NCBI GenBank assembly: GCA_037179385.1
Contig: CM074187.1
Coordinates: 43,744,879 to 43,808,878 of the forward strand
Direction: 5' to 3'
DNA length: 64,000 nucleotides
Source: Holothuria scabra
Taxonomy: Eukaryota > Echinodermata > Holothuroidea > Aspidochirotida > Holothuriidae
Made by a program: the position numbers and the translations under genes. A model generated the notes under the pieces. It was not told the origin of the DNA. It searched no databases and saw only the letters and a list, made by a program, of their open reading frames with translations. Within the stretch, counting starts at the first letter, position 1. Every line of letters starts with the position of its first letter. Below, piece after piece: positions 10,675-23,055 of the stretch.

Positions 10675-13600
10675 AACTGTTCAGTATGCAACAAGATTTA
10701 TTTTGTGGTATTTTGAGCAATATGGAGGAGCAAACAGTACCATAATAAAAGTCCAGAACTTAGAAAGTGCACTCACTACCTCCAGGAAGTGTAAGTACTG
10801 TATTTCACAATTCTGCAGTGAAGGTGTGTTGCTTAAGAAATAAACTGCATTTGTCTGACTACTATAAACTTTTGAGACTCCAAATTTGGAAAAATAATGG
10901 AGGAGGGGAAGTGGAGTTTGTTATTTCTTTCAAATTTGGAGTCAAGACAAGTTATTGACCAACAGTAATCTGACAAATGTGGTTTATTCCTTTTCTACCA
11001 CCAAAAAATGTTTTTTGGGGGGTTTACTTTCTGTTGGCATTCTAGTGGCTTCTGCAAATCATTATAATGGCTGGTGTGTTCAAGAATAACCTGTCAGTGT
11101 TTAACCAATCAGAATGCAGGATTCTACATTACCAGTCAGTAGAGGTGGTAGAATGGTTTATAATTCAGGCTTCTTATATTTGAAATGCTATGCCCCATTC
11201 TCCTTCACCAGTTTGTGATATTTTTTTGGCTGTGACCAGGTGTGGCACAATGGAGAACATTGAAGGGGGGGGGGGGCTGATTGCAAGCAATACTTTTGAA
11301 TGGAGCACCATCATCGGGTTGTACAAGAAAAGTTTTGACTTTGCACAACCCCCAGGTGGATAGAAACAGCACTCTTCCCAAGTGGTTTACTGTCTTATAA
11401 GCTGAGCTATGTGTTTAGAACTGTGCTAGTTTTGATGTCACTGGTGTAGTTGTGTGGCTCACATTCAGACTATGAAAGGCCAGGGGAACCCAATTTAGAA
11501 ATATCACAGTCTTCCAAGTCTAATGCTTTTATAATGAAAACATTTGTAATGTGAGATTCATCAAAGTATTGCCTGTCTGTTCCTGCTGTATTCTTCAAAC
11601 ACCCATACTGTAAATTCTAAAAATGTTTGTGTCAGTTAATGCTCAGTTTTGGTGATATTTATTTCATCTAATTTTTCAGATCTCAAAATCTCATTATCAC
11701 TTTTCATTATAAACTGAAGTAAGTTTTTTAATGTGTATACAGTATACCCGATTAGTTTGAAACTAATTAGGTGGATGTGTTTGCAGCCTCAGTGCAATTC
11801 TCAGTCTGATAATTTTGTTTCTTGCTCTATTAACAGTGTTTAGAATGGCCAGAACTTTGGATTTTTTACAAAAAGTTCTTGATGCTTTTAACAAAAAAGA
11901 TGAAACAGAGAGGTTTTTGGAGATTTTGGGATATTTAATGAAATCTGCTTGGCTCTTCACTGATCATATCATCTGGTTTGGGAAAATTAAAGTCATAACG
12001 GTTTGTACTGATTGAAAAGTTTTTCCTTCTGAAATTAAAACTACCTGTATATACATGCAGTTACAGGGTATACAGTTTACTACAGTAGTTTAACCCCATT
12101 GCTATGGTTTTGCTGCAAGACCATAACTTACCATAGCTATGTATGTATGGTTACCAGGGTTGTTGATTTTTTTAATTTTTTAAAAAAAATCACGATTTGA
12201 ATCAGTGATTTAAATCAAATAAATCAATTTAAATCAGATTTTTTTTTTATTAAATCATGATTCTTTTCAATTAAAATTATGATTTTAATTGTGATTTTAA
12301 TCAGGGTGATTTAAATCAAATAACCCTGATGGTTACTCTGCAAAACCATTGCACTGCTGTACCATGGGATGCTCCTCACGGTATACTGTAAACCAACCAT
12401 GTGTAATCATGATTTGGACATGGAATAGGCTTGAAGAGAAAACACTGGTACATATGTGTACCCTCTTGAACTATAGCGAAGTGCAGTTATGTTGGTCTTG
12501 ATACAAACACTTTGTTTGCGTCTTGTGTATACATTGTATATGGTGTGGCGGCTTTGACTTGCTCCATAGAAAAAGGTTAATTTTGGTGTATCAAACTTTT
12601 TGAGCTGATTTAAAGTTTATGGTACCTAAAGTCTGAAATTTCAAACAAATATTGCCAGACTTCAAAGAGGAATTCAAACAGTCCAACTCCCATCTTCCAG
12701 CTAAGATCTAAAACAATAAAGCTTATTCACTCAGTTTAAATGGCAGATCCCACAATATGTGATGTCATTGTTGTGCTACTAAAAGGGCAGTCTTTGTATT
12801 TCTTTGTTTTTCTGAAAGCTACTGCACTTTGTGCCAATATGTGGTTTCATTCTTGCTGGATTGGGGTGACTTGACTAAACAGGTCCTCTTTGCTCAACAT
12901 GCTATCCAAGATAGCAGGAAGCATTCAAGGTCATAAGCATTTTTAATTTCAAAGGGAAACAAAGCAGGTTATGGGAGTTGTACTACAAGACTGTACCAAA
13001 GAATTGTGCAATGGACTATTTCAATTCCAGTGAACAAATTTCAATATTTAGTACCTCATCAATCGAACAATCTATGTCAATGGGATTAAAATGGCATTCA
13101 TTGTGCTGCCTCTAAAACAAATATTTTTAAATCTAGAGTTAAGGAACACTGTAATTAGTTGTAACACTTAGACTGGAAAGCATTTCCCCAAGGTAATTTC
13201 AATTTTGCTCAGATTGTAGGGGATATGTTTCTCACTAGGTGCAATATCTGATTTAGCCTGGGCATAGAAAAGGAGATGATTACTTGACCCCACCCCCACC
13301 CATGAGGACTTATGTCCTAAAGTTCAGCAAAAAGTTGTAGAAATTTGGACATACATGGTAGAAATTCTGACAAACGTAGCTATTCAGAATACAATTTTTT
13401 TTTAGAAATGTGGGAAATACTTTATGGGATTTTGCTATAATTTTTCATGAAAGGCCCATAGATCTGGGACCAAAATTGGTCTGTCCCAAATTAAAATGTC
13501 CCATCTGCCTACTGTACCTAATAAATCTTACTGTACATACTGAGGTCATAAGATATACCCTGCAATCTATTGAGTTGGTTAGTTGTAAGGTGTTTTTATC

Positions 13601-14034
13601 TTCTACTTCTATATGTAATGTACCTAAACCCCTAATTCCTTCATAAACCAGAAATTATTTTTGTCAAGTTATTACATCAGTACATTTTTGCTTTCTGCAT
13701 CTTGTTTTAGATTGACACAAAGAAGTGGGGTCAAAACTCTGCCTGGTGTTGGCTGGCTGCAAACTCCACACTTGCTGCGCGAGACTTATACAAACTCCAG
13801 CAACTGCTACATCAGTACCAAGAACTCAAAAGAGCAGGGGATCCCATTCCAGGTGGCCATCTGAAAGATGAAATCAGAAAAACAAAACTACAACTTATGG
13901 TAGACCTTTGTGACATTACTATTCCTCTGTCTTCCCTGGGTTACACCAGTAAAGGTCTAGGAGCCGCTGGTGGTGTCGTTTCGTCAGTTGTTGGAGGTTA
14001 CCTTGTTTGGCAGAAGAACCTTGGTCCAAAGTGA
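10675..14034 (+). CDS. PEX11: PEX11-family peroxisomal membrane protein (peroxisome division), first exon missing
   Basis: PEX11 proteins elongate peroxisomal membranes before fission. Three exons are visible: 10675-10790, 11837-12000 and 13711-14034 (stop TGA). Acceptors are gcag, aacag and ttttag; donors are gtaagt and gtttgt, and phases agree across both introns. The first exon encodes RTVQYATRFILWYFEQYGG and ends SRK; the splice creates SRKLFRM, matching the family pattern GRKLFRLGN. The second encodes about 55 residues ending TDHIIWFGKIKVIT, equivalent to the family D-hhW-GK segment. The third encodes 107 residues: KKWGQNSAWCWLAANSTLA, a basic helix, DLCDITIPLSSLGYTSKG and a glycine-rich membrane segment (GLGAAGGVVSSVVGGYLVW) near the C-terminus. 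About 200 residues are present of an expected 230-260. The N-terminal amphipathic helix exon was not found upstream, so the 5' end is open. Alpha/beta-type is more likely than gamma. Confidence 0.9.
12155..12328. mobile_element. hAT-like MITE with perfect 8-bp target duplication, in PEX11 intron
   Basis: A 174-bp element with ends CAGGGTTGTTGATTT and complement of CAGGGTTATTTGATTT, flanked by atggttac at 12147-12154 and 12329-12336. The body is made of gatttaaatc-type self-complementary words. The 8-bp duplication and CAGGG end are classic for hAT. Confidence 0.9.
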
Positions 14035-14578
14035 TGTAGTTTATTAGACTCAGTTTTTAAGCCAAAATTGTGTCTGACATAGTTTTTCATGTCTTGCCAT
14101 AGTGCCAGGAATCTCAAACAATCATTGCATTATATGCCAGAAAAGAAAAAATCCATCCAAGAGAATGCATTAATCGACTTCCCTAAAACTGCTTGCAAAC
14201 AAAAAAATGTAGAGCAGATTGAGTGCTATTGTCTTACTTTTTGCTTTTATGAACATTTTCATTTTAGACAAGAGGCAGACTTGCTCACTTGTTGGAAGTT
14301 TTATAAGTTGATGAATGATCAATATATCTTCTACTTCAAGGGCTGAACGAATGACAGAAGTTTTTTCAAAATATGAGATTTGAATTTATTAAACTTCCAG
14401 AGGTTACTGTACATATTTTGAGGTATAAATGGTGTCTAGCACCTTGACTTCAATTGTAGATGTCTGTGAAAACATTGAACAGGAATTTCATTAGTTCTGA
14501 CTTGAATGGAAGCAGCAGGCTTTTACAAATTCTTTTTTAATAACTTGTCCATTGGACTGGCTGTTCTCTCAGTGTACA

Positions 14579-14584
14579 AATAAA
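14579..14584 (+). promoter_or_regulatory. Possible polyadenylation signal of PEX11
   Basis: AATAAA lies 545 bp after the PEX11 stop codon, in otherwise AT-rich sequence with no coding frame of note. It is the clearest canonical hexamer in the likely 3' UTR; cleavage position cannot be told from sequence. Confidence 0.4.
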
Positions 14585-14789
14585 TGTCCACATCAAAATT
14601 TTCTTGTACACTTTTAATATGCCTGTAAAATCCTTTGTGAGACTTCACATGGTCAAGAGTGTGCTTGCTTGAGTAGCTTAATACCCTGGACCACTGAACG
14701 TGGGGTTAATTGAAGCCGAGAAGCTAGTGTCAATCATCTCCTCAAGGGTAACCATCTGACTGTATCAGAAGAAACAAACTGGTTAATAG

Positions 14790-16127
14790 TAGTGTTTGCA
14801 CGGGTACTAAAAATTAGGACCCGGGTAACCGATCGCCATACCCGTCGGGTACCCGGGTTACCCGATGTTACGGTGACTAAAAGATATGAGCATTTTGTAA
14901 GGCATACTCCATAAGACATGCATGGTAACATTAACATCTGTATTGGATAGGTATAGCGATCACAGTTCCCAAGTTCAAAAACATTTGATTTGTTAGAAGG
15001 TTTAATCGTCTCGTTTTGTTTTAGATCAAAATGACAAGTAAAAAAAAAAACGTAACAGAAAACAGTCAAATAAGAAAATTATACTTCCCAAGGCCTATAT
15101 CAATTTGATATTGAATTTCGGGACGCTTTCCTGCTCGAAAAGCCAGCATAGTAAGAGCTCGAAGCCACCTGCTCGAAGCTTCTCTTTTTAAACCACTGAT
15201 TTAAAAATATCAACTAATCAGAGCCCTGTATTATGGTATTCTCTTGCAGGTCAAAAATTACTGATTGTAAACAAACGACGTCATGTTTGTGAACTTGCCT
15301 CATACTACTTTGCAATGTGTGTTGGAATTATCGCTAACGGGGTATGTACGTTCTTATGTAGCTAGCCTCGTGTCGACATCAAGGCACGGTAACATAACTT
15401 TCACAAACTTCGTAGTCTGCTCGAGCGCCATTTGGGGGCAAAATAACGAAATATATACTGGCCTGTTTTAAAAAAAAAATTGAGAATGTTTACGGTCTTA
15501 TTACATTGATGTCGTTTTACTTTGCAGATAGCGGCAAAGTGTTGATTTGCGTAAAACTGACACCTTTAACCATTAAGAAATATTCGAGGATTATACTCGA
15601 GGTGGCGTACCGTATTGATACCGTAATAAGATCGTATATACATGCAAGGCTCAGCTTACCTAGCATGCTGAACGTTACGGGCACTGTCTTTGCGAGCTGG
15701 GCGGGGGTGATACAGTATGCCTTGCTATGCCTGCGTGAAACAGTACGATGTGATTTTGAATCGGCCGTCAGATAGCTTGCTTGCGAGTAAGTTTATATGC
15801 GATATACATGTGATGTGTGAGAAGTAACCTACTACGTGACGATAGCGCGATTGGGCCGCACGCTGATAAAAATTTCAACTTCAGAAACGGAGTACAGACA
15901 ACTATCAAACTTACACATAATTTCTTGGGGCTCTCTTCATTCTCAGTCTCGGAGAATGTTTACCAAATTGGCAAACTATTTTAGTCCATTACCGTGGGCA
16001 ATGGCGTAAATGGGATGATCCTTTTTGCATGCATTTTTTTTTGTTAAGATTCGGGTAGTAGATTTGGAACCGGGTAATACGATGGCGGGCGGGTACCCGG
16101 GTACCCGGGTAACCCGTGCAAACACTA
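14790..16127. mobile_element. hAT-like non-autonomous element with 8-bp duplication
   Basis: A 1338-bp element with ends TAGTGTTTGCACGGGT and complement, flanked by gttaatag at 14782-14789 and 16128-16135 (perfect). Just inside each end lie runs of the self-complementary word gggtacccgggt (14840-14865, 16090-16115). The interior contains no transposase domain; the 89-codon frame at 15506-15775 is not recognisable. TAGTGTT-type ends with 8-bp duplications fit hAT. Confidence 0.9.
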
Positions 16128-17057
16128 GTTAATAGGATAAACCCATTTGAGTACTCTTGCCTTTTCAGCTGTTTCTCTTAGAGTGTACACTGGCCCTTGC
16201 AATTCCACAAAATACTGGTGTATCATTTCATGTTCACAGCTGCTCTGCAACCATATTAGCCTTTTTACGTACAATTTTTCACCTGTAGGATGATACAGTA
16301 ATTTTGAAGAAATATCCACCTTTGAGTAAGGACAGAGTCATTTATCAAACTGGCAGTTATTTTCTTGTCACTTTCACTCTTCCTGTGCCCAACTGCCCAT
16401 ATGGCCCAGTTCAGTAGTAGACTAGCTAGTTTTGCCAAATTTATGTTAACTTATATGTTTCCAGTAAATTGAACTTACCATTCCACCAATCCTAAAAAGA
16501 GGTTTGAACTTGGAACAAATTTGAAGTATTCATAGAAATAACTCAGTGTAGTAAATCATTCTGAAATATTCAGTAACATTTGCTGTGTGGTATTTGAGCT
16601 GTTAGCAAGTTTCCACATTTTCAACCATGCTGTGATGGTTCTTCTTAAAAATGCAACAAAAATATCCCAGTAGATCAAAGGCAGTGTGGGGTGTAACTGG
16701 TATCTGAGTTTGTTACATGATCTGTGCCTTTAAGTCTTTGCTTTCATTGTGTTCACGCTGTGTGCAAAGCAATTAACACATCCTTGACTGGTGTGTTAGC
16801 TCACCCTGAATGTTTGTAACTTTTGTGCATTTCGGTATATATGGTACTGTCAATTAAGCAACTTTTTAAGGTGACTATATTAAGCATATATAGTGTGCTT
16901 CATTTCCTCCCTTAAGCATTGAGATGTTATCAGGCAGAGAAGTAGAGTGTAACAAAAAGTAAGAAGGAAACTTTTCTCATGACAGCAAGCAAAATTGACA
17001 CAGGTCTTCAGCCAGGAATTGGATTTTTGTTGCTAGCATGAGTGCAAACTAAGCCCT
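16128..17057. other. Non-coding stretch
   Basis: AT-rich unique sequence with no gene, tRNA or element boundary that I can support. Confidence 0.45.
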
Positions 17058-17658
17058 GAAGAAGTGTTGTCCAGGGGCTTCCTTGTCTCTATTTATAGCT
17101 TACCAAATGCAAAGACATGCCTTCAGTATATTGTTAGCATAAAGAACAGAGCAAAAGTTGTGAAATGCTGAACATGGAACTTGCTTAGATTTATTTGCAA
17201 GTCGATTTTTTTTTTGTCACCATAGCTTCCATCCCTAAAGCAGTCTTTTAGTTGTCTCCGTTAAATTTGGTTTGTCTCAAAGGTTGTTAGACCAAAGAGG
17301 TTCTCCTGGTAGAACCTCCTTGGTTAGACATATCACTGGCTAAAGGCCTAGTGAAGAAGTGTTGTTCAGGGGCTTTCTTGTCTCAGTTTATAGCTTACCA
17401 AATGCAAAGACATGCCTTCAGTATATTGTTAGCATAAAGAACAGAGCAAAAGTTGTGAAATGCTGAACATAGAGCTTGCTTAGATTTATTTGCCAGTCTG
17501 TTTTTTTTTTTTTTGTCACTATTTTAGCTTTCATCCCTAAAGCAGTCTTTTAGCTGTCTCTATTACATTCGGTTTGTCTCAAAGACTGTTTATAGACCAA
17601 AGAGATTCTCCTCGTAGAACCTCCTTGGTTAAACATATCACTGGCTAAAGGCCTGGTG
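17058..17658. repeat. Tandem duplication, two ~300-bp units
   Basis: Units 17058-17352 and 17353-17658 both run from gaagaagtgttgt through tagcttaccaaatgcaaaga to ctggctaaaggcct. They differ by scattered substitutions and the length of a poly-T tract (about 9 versus 12). There is no coding content. Confidence 0.92.
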
Positions 17659-18445
17659 TGACATGCTTACCTCACATAAGTAAGACAACCTTTGTTTTAA
17701 ATTTGCATCATTCAGCATTTACCTCTCTTTATGAGATGAGCCTTTTCAAATGAATTTTATAAAAACAAAGATACTTGTTGTTTGTTTGTTTGTTTGCTTT
17801 ATATTTGTCACATTTTTAAAATGCTGCAGAATATTGATGGAACATATACAGAATGTTGAAATTAGGAGTGGTATCTTATTTAGATTGTATTCTTTTGAAA
17901 TAATGTTTATATACATGTGCTACTCATTGTATACATGTCTCTGCTAGCAGCAAAAATCTTATAATAAGTAAGCAAACTTTAAAAAAAACATGGATGGGGG
18001 ATTTTTAGAAGTTTGACTGCCAACTTGCAAGTATGTTCAGGTGATGATTAAATTGTAGGGAAATGCAATCCTGAGGATTTTATTGGAAAGTGTTGTACAT
18101 GTGATCAAAAGGTATTCCCCCCTTGAGAGAAGAAAGAAAAACCCTGCCAGGATGACTCACCATCATGTGGAATTTTGTTCTTTATTATACGTTCTCACAT
18201 CTCCCTGAAGGAGGGAGGGGGAAGAAGGGGGAGAGGGCAGTGTGTCCTGATACCACCTTTGACATATATTTTGTCATCTTTAATCAGAGCAATGTTAAAT
18301 GTAGTATCAAGCAGCAGGAAGCAACTTCCTGACAAAAGGTTTAATCAATGTCTTTTGTAAACCTCCCCCATTTTACTACTTTCCATTGTTTGTGACCACA
18401 TAATTTTCAGTACATGAGTAATATTAGAGATGGATGGATACTTAA
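17659..18445. other. Non-coding stretch
   Basis: It contains a ttgtttgtttgtttg microsatellite (about 17778-17796) and nothing coding that I recognise. Confidence 0.45.
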
Positions 18446-18857
18446 AGGGAAAATGTAGCCAGTCCACGGACTTCCTATATACATGGACTGAGCATGTAAC
18501 ATGTAGGTCCTATCTGTAGATTGTCGCCACTGACTGGGACAAAAAAAAGGCACACCAAGCTATAATTTGTATGATTTGACGACGTCTCTGTAACATTTTA
18601 AACAAAAGTTAAACTTAAATGGCTTACAATATCATATTCCTGCAGTACATGTAGTAATTTTGACCTTAGCTTCTATAATTTGGAAAATATTTCAACTTTC
18701 TTGCAAAATCTGTTGAATTACTTGAGGAAGTCTAAACTTTCACACAAAACCATAGCAGACAGCCATCTTGCTACGCCTTTTCTCACACGTATGGAGGCGA
18801 CAATCTAACCTGCAGTATGCTCTGTCCATGTATTGGAATTCTGTTAGCCAGCCCAAG
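18446..18857. mobile_element. TTAA-flanked MITE, family T2
   Basis: A 412-bp element between TTAA at 18442-18445 and 18858-18861. The inverted ends share a patchy outer part (about GTAGCCAGTCC against TGGGCTGGCTAAC) and a better inner block: acatggactgagcat at the left, with gattgtcgcc further in, and their complements at the right. Ends differ from family T1, so this is a separate TTAA-targeting family. Confidence 0.72.
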
Positions 18858-18861
18858 TTAA

Positions 18862-19866
18862 ACTAGTATGGTGAACTAGGATTCTGTTTCATGGATGGTT
18901 CTGGCAAATCATTTGAAAATATTTCTCTGGCTTAGCTGTGGAGTCATGGTTTGAATAACAATAAATATGCAATATCTTTGTCCAAGGTATCTTGAAAGAT
19001 ACTAAAAAGAGCAATATGAGGAAATTTGTAGGGCACATTTAACTGTAATTTTGAAATAAGTCCCTGTGAGTGCTTACTCCCTTTAAGGAAGATAACAATT
19101 GTCATGAAAGTAATGACTGGTTTAAGGTATTCATACACATAAGTAAATTGATCTGGAATCAGACTTTGAAAGATAGCGAGGTATCATCTCTATATTGTAA
19201 ATAAAATTAACAGTACTTTCCATCAAAGTAAAAGATGATGTAGTTTGTAACAATTACATGATTACCTGCTATGAGTCTTGTATTTTGAAAAACAATATAG
19301 TAAAATGTATTAATAAATATAAACTGAAATGTAACTTTTATTCTCTGTAAATTTTGGTGTGTTTAGGTATGTGGCAAGTTTAGTTCAATTCTGGCATTGT
19401 GACAGTCGTTGTATGCACAGAAGGGTTGGGCAAAGTGAAACAACTGTTCATAATGGTGTACAGTACCTCCAAAAGTTTGGCTCCTAGTCAGGTCATACTG
19501 AAGACTTTAATAATGGAATCCTGCCAATGTGCTTGGTGCACAGTGTAAGCAATGGAGTAGGGATAATAAGCCAGTGAGTGGCCACAGTTACTGGAAATAA
19601 GCATAGGATAGCCACAATTAAACCAATGAGTTAGAAACTTGACCGAACTGTAAAATCTCATCTAACTAACTCCAAAAGGTTGGCTGAAAATTTGCTAATT
19701 TGGGACATGCATGCTATTTTCACAGGCAAGTATGCATTAAATTTCCTGGGAATGCTGCCCCAACCACAGTAATGCTGCATGGTTATAGTGTTGGGGAATT
19801 TCATGTCTTACCTTTGGCAGACAAATACAGGCTGAAGTTGGTGGTGTAAGTATTCCCCTCTTAAAT
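18862..19866. other. Non-coding stretch
   Basis: AT-rich sequence. A short minus-strand frame at 18944-19138 overlaps it but shows no family resemblance. Nothing else was seen. Confidence 0.45.
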
Positions 19867-19870
19867 TTAA

Positions 19871-20168
19871 AGGCCCGATTAGCTCACCCCAAACAGTACT
19901 CATTCTCCTTGCCTTCTTATTTAAGCCCCTCCCACAATTGTCTGAAACCCATCCTCATTCAGACACAATCTGAGTTTATTGCTTCAGGGTAAGTATCAAA
20001 AAGCTCAATGTGAATAGTCAAAACATTCTCAGTACAGTTCATGCTGTGTAATATAAGCTTTAATAACTCTGCATTGTTGGAATTAGCTGTCAATCGAAGA
20101 GCTGAACCAGTTAAAAGTTTTGATTAACCCCTATAGGAATTGTATTATGGGGTGAGAGGATTGGTCCT
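19871..20168. mobile_element. TTAA-targeting MITE, family T1, copy 2 (reverse orientation)
   Basis: It lies between TTAA at 19867-19870 and 20169-20172. The ends are AGGCCCGATTAGCTCACCCC and complement of AGGACCAATCCTCTCACCCC. Internal words ctcccacaattgtctgaaa and ctcattcagacacaatct are the complement of those in copy 1. It is 298 bp, against 297 in copy 1. Confidence 0.92.
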
Positions 20169-20172
20169 TTAA

Positions 20173-21157
20173 GGAATGAGTTCATCTTATCGAGTTTCGA
20201 TAAGGAAAAGCCGAACTCAAATTTGAGGGATACTAGCCTCCCTTCTTCGCCTATGATAATGCTGCCTCTGTTTGCATAGATTTTAAATAGTTTCTTCCTG
20301 ATGTGCCCCATTGTCAAAGCTGTCAAGTTTTGTATTCTAGTAACGGGAGAAGAGGGCGATATATCATCACGAAACCGTACGGTTAACCTGCTGCATGTTC
20401 TTCGTCAAACAAGATTAAAAGTGCAATCATGTGGTTATAAAGTTATCAAGAAACATACGAGATGATGTATACACTCAAGGGGCGATTTGTTTTCAATACT
20501 GGGGGTGGTATTTCCCTATTTTCAAAATGATACTGTGTGAAAAGGTGAATGGTTAGTTTATCAAATATTGGGGGAGGGGAGCTTCGCGCTCGTGGTGCAC
20601 CTTGGGTACACATCTATTCCAAACCCTTACAACTATTGCTGGATCCGCCCTTGTGTACCCACCCAGCAGGAACGCAAAGTGGGCCATGGTCCCTATGATC
20701 AATGGGAGCGCTTCGCATTTCTCTGGATTCTTTCAAAGCCACTTAATCCATACCATATTGGCGTAGGGTGTCCAATGGATCGTTGTCGCCCTAATAAAAT
20801 GACAAAAGGTGATTACGTTTAATACTTTATTCAACAAACATATTGGCAACACCTAACACGTGTCAATATATTTCAAGTTTTGCAATTCGGGAATTCGAAA
20901 CAAATAATCTCAATTTGCGGAGAAAGTGGTTATATTAGCTTCGTTGGCTTTCTTCTTTCACTGCTTTTTTTTCTTGACGATTGCGCTGTCTAATCAGCCA
21001 GTCATATCAGTTCCGAAAGTTTTCATTTTCCAGAACCAGCCCCCAGATTGCCCCAGGCTGCGAACGTCACTGACAAATACATTACCCAGTACTGCCCAAA
21101 CGGTTTCTTCATGATAACGGTTGCTATAATTATTACTCGATCCCGATCGAAACTGCA
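20173..21157. other. Non-coding stretch
   Basis: No gene is recognised. The 84-codon + frame at 20568-20822 (proline, tryptophan and glycine rich) has no domain I know and no good splice borders. Confidence 0.4.
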
Positions 21158-21162
21158 TTTGT

Positions 21163-21326
21163 CAGGCGCAGATCCAGACATTCCAAAAAAAAGGGGGGGG
21201 GGGGAACCAAAGAGAAAAGAGGTGTGAGGGAGTTGCACTCTTATTTTTTCGTATGTTTTATTGTTGATTTGGCGAAAAGGGGAGGAATGAGGTCGTAAAA
21301 GCACCCCCCCCCCGGATCCGCGCCTG
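21163..21326. mobile_element. Short MITE with CAGGCGC ends and internal G/C runs
   Basis: A 164-bp element with inverted ends CAGGCGCAGATCC and complement of CAGGCGCGGATCC. A 5-bp direct repeat tttgt flanks it (21158-21162, 21327-21331). A long G run follows the left end and a C run precedes the right end, so the whole element can fold into a hairpin. Confidence 0.7.
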
Positions 21327-21331
21327 TTTGT

Positions 21332-22100
21332 TTAGAGGACATTTATTCGTATGGCCACTAACAGCATTGGTAGGCAACTTCGTTCCAAACAGAAAGAACA
21401 CATACTATAGACCTAAGCCGATATACACAGAGGTGCAGGCAGGGGGTCCATGAGTTCTACTTCCAAACCACACTTAAAAAGAACCATCTCCGTTAATTCT
21501 AGGGGGTCGATAGTACTTAGAATCCGGTGCTTCATGCTAACCTGTCATCTGCCGGGGGAAAGGGCCGTAGCGAAGGTGTATTCTTTGGGGGGGGGGAGGT
21601 GTAGAGATAATATTTTGCCGAGAGATCTAGTAAGTGTGACAGAAAATAAAATAGGGGACTGAAGAAAGGGGTGTTACCGTACCCTTTGGAAAATTTTGAA
21701 TACTGAAACTTTCTTTTTAGATTAGATACAATCTGACGCGACGCGGCCAATGCGCAAAACTTTTCGTTACTGGCTATAGGCTACTAACCCTAATCCCTAA
21801 CCCTTACAAAGAACAAAATCAATTCAATTCTACACAACAGGAGCGGCCAATGAGGAAACACTTTGTTTTACCGATTTTGTGTATTTGGATATTTGAAAAA
21901 ATGATACCGAAAAAAGCTCATTTTTTTTTAAGTAGCTTACAATTTCTATATTAGATCAGAGAGTACGTTACTTAAAGTTGAAACTAGCAAGAATGTGAAT
22001 TGTCACTGTCTTTCTAATTTCATGCTACAATATCTGATGAAAGTTTCATTTTTCCGCAAATAATATTTTATCAATATTTTTGGAAAGAGTAATACCATAG
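21332..22100. other. Non-coding stretch with a G run
   Basis: It contains a G run near 21588 and otherwise no supported feature; frames on both strands here are short and unrecognised. Confidence 0.4.
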
Positions 22101-22320
22101 TATCAGAGTCGTTGACTCGAGTCAACGACTTGCGACTCGAGTCCCGTTTTTTTACTTATGACTTGACTTTGACTTGAAGGGAACTTGACTTGCGACTTGA
22201 CTTGACTTGACTTGACTTGACTTGACTTGACTTGACTTGACTTGACTTGACTTGACTTGAGGAGTCTGAAAAATGAGTGACTCGTGACTTGACTTGAACC
22301 TATTTGACTCGTCGACATTG
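22101..22320. repeat. (ACTTG)n satellite headed by a perfect 22-bp palindrome
   Basis: From 22190 to 22260 the pentamer acttg repeats without interruption; variant gactcg/gacttg units extend both ways. At 22108-22129 the array begins with a perfect palindrome with arms gtcgttgactc and its complement. A second block of the same words is at 23320-23390. The minus-strand frame across it is simply a serine-lysine-valine-glutamine translation of the repeat. Confidence 0.93.
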
Positions 22321-22685
22321 GAGGTCATCATTTCTTTTAAGCTTTCTTCATACTCCCATGTACAGTAAGATTTTCCCGCTATTTACCCTCGAAATAAATT
22401 GAAGATTCGCATCTTTTAAAAAAAACATCGTAGTAGGCCTATATCGATAGCGCACATAAACTGCAGGCCTGATAACTAAACTGTGCATGTTTACGTATTT
22501 TATATTCACAGAAGAATGCAACGCACGTTACCACTTGCATCAAAGGCCAATCTCGTATTTACCGAATTTACCCGTATTCTGTTTCCGGAATAAATATGTG
22601 TGTTCTACAATTTTATAAGTTTGTGGCTCAAAAAGCCTCAGAAAAATTATTGCCTCTCTTCCAATTTTTTTTGAACTATTTACAT

Positions 22686-23047
22686 CAGGGGCGCAAATCT
22701 CTGTTTGAGAGTGGGGGCGAAAATGCTTATGATGTGCCCATGAGTATTAAACTGTGCACTCGTGGCGGGCATCGCGAGCGCGAAGCGCGAAAGCCCAGAG
22801 GGCCTCTGGTGGGATCCAGGGGCAAAGCCCCTGTGGAGGTCCAGAGGGCGAAGCCCGCGGAAGCTCTTGTGTTCTAGCATTTCCGAAGCTTCAGAAAAAC
22901 TTTCGAACGAAAAAAACCTGAAAAAGGTGACCGTATTTTTAGGTCTACTCAAATGGGGGGGGGGGGGGGCAAATTACGATTTGGCCCCCCACTTTTTCAC
23001 TGGAGGGGGCGAAGGCCCCCCCTTTCCCCCAGGGACTTGCGCCCCTG
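22686..23047. mobile_element. hAT-like GC-rich MITE with perfect 8-bp duplication
   Basis: A 362-bp element with ends CAGGGGCGCAAATCTC and complement of CAGGGGCGCAAGTCCC, flanked by atttacat at 22678-22685 and 23048-23055. The body is GC-rich, with gcgcgaagcgcg-like words, repeats of ccaggggcaaagccc, and a run of G near 22957. A related but rearranged body occurs at 38525-38720. Confidence 0.92.
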
Positions 23048-23055
23048 ATTTACAT

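Noticed and set aside
14089..14346. 85-codon frame after the PEX11 stop
   Set aside because: Lies in the probable 3' UTR and has no similarity to known proteins.
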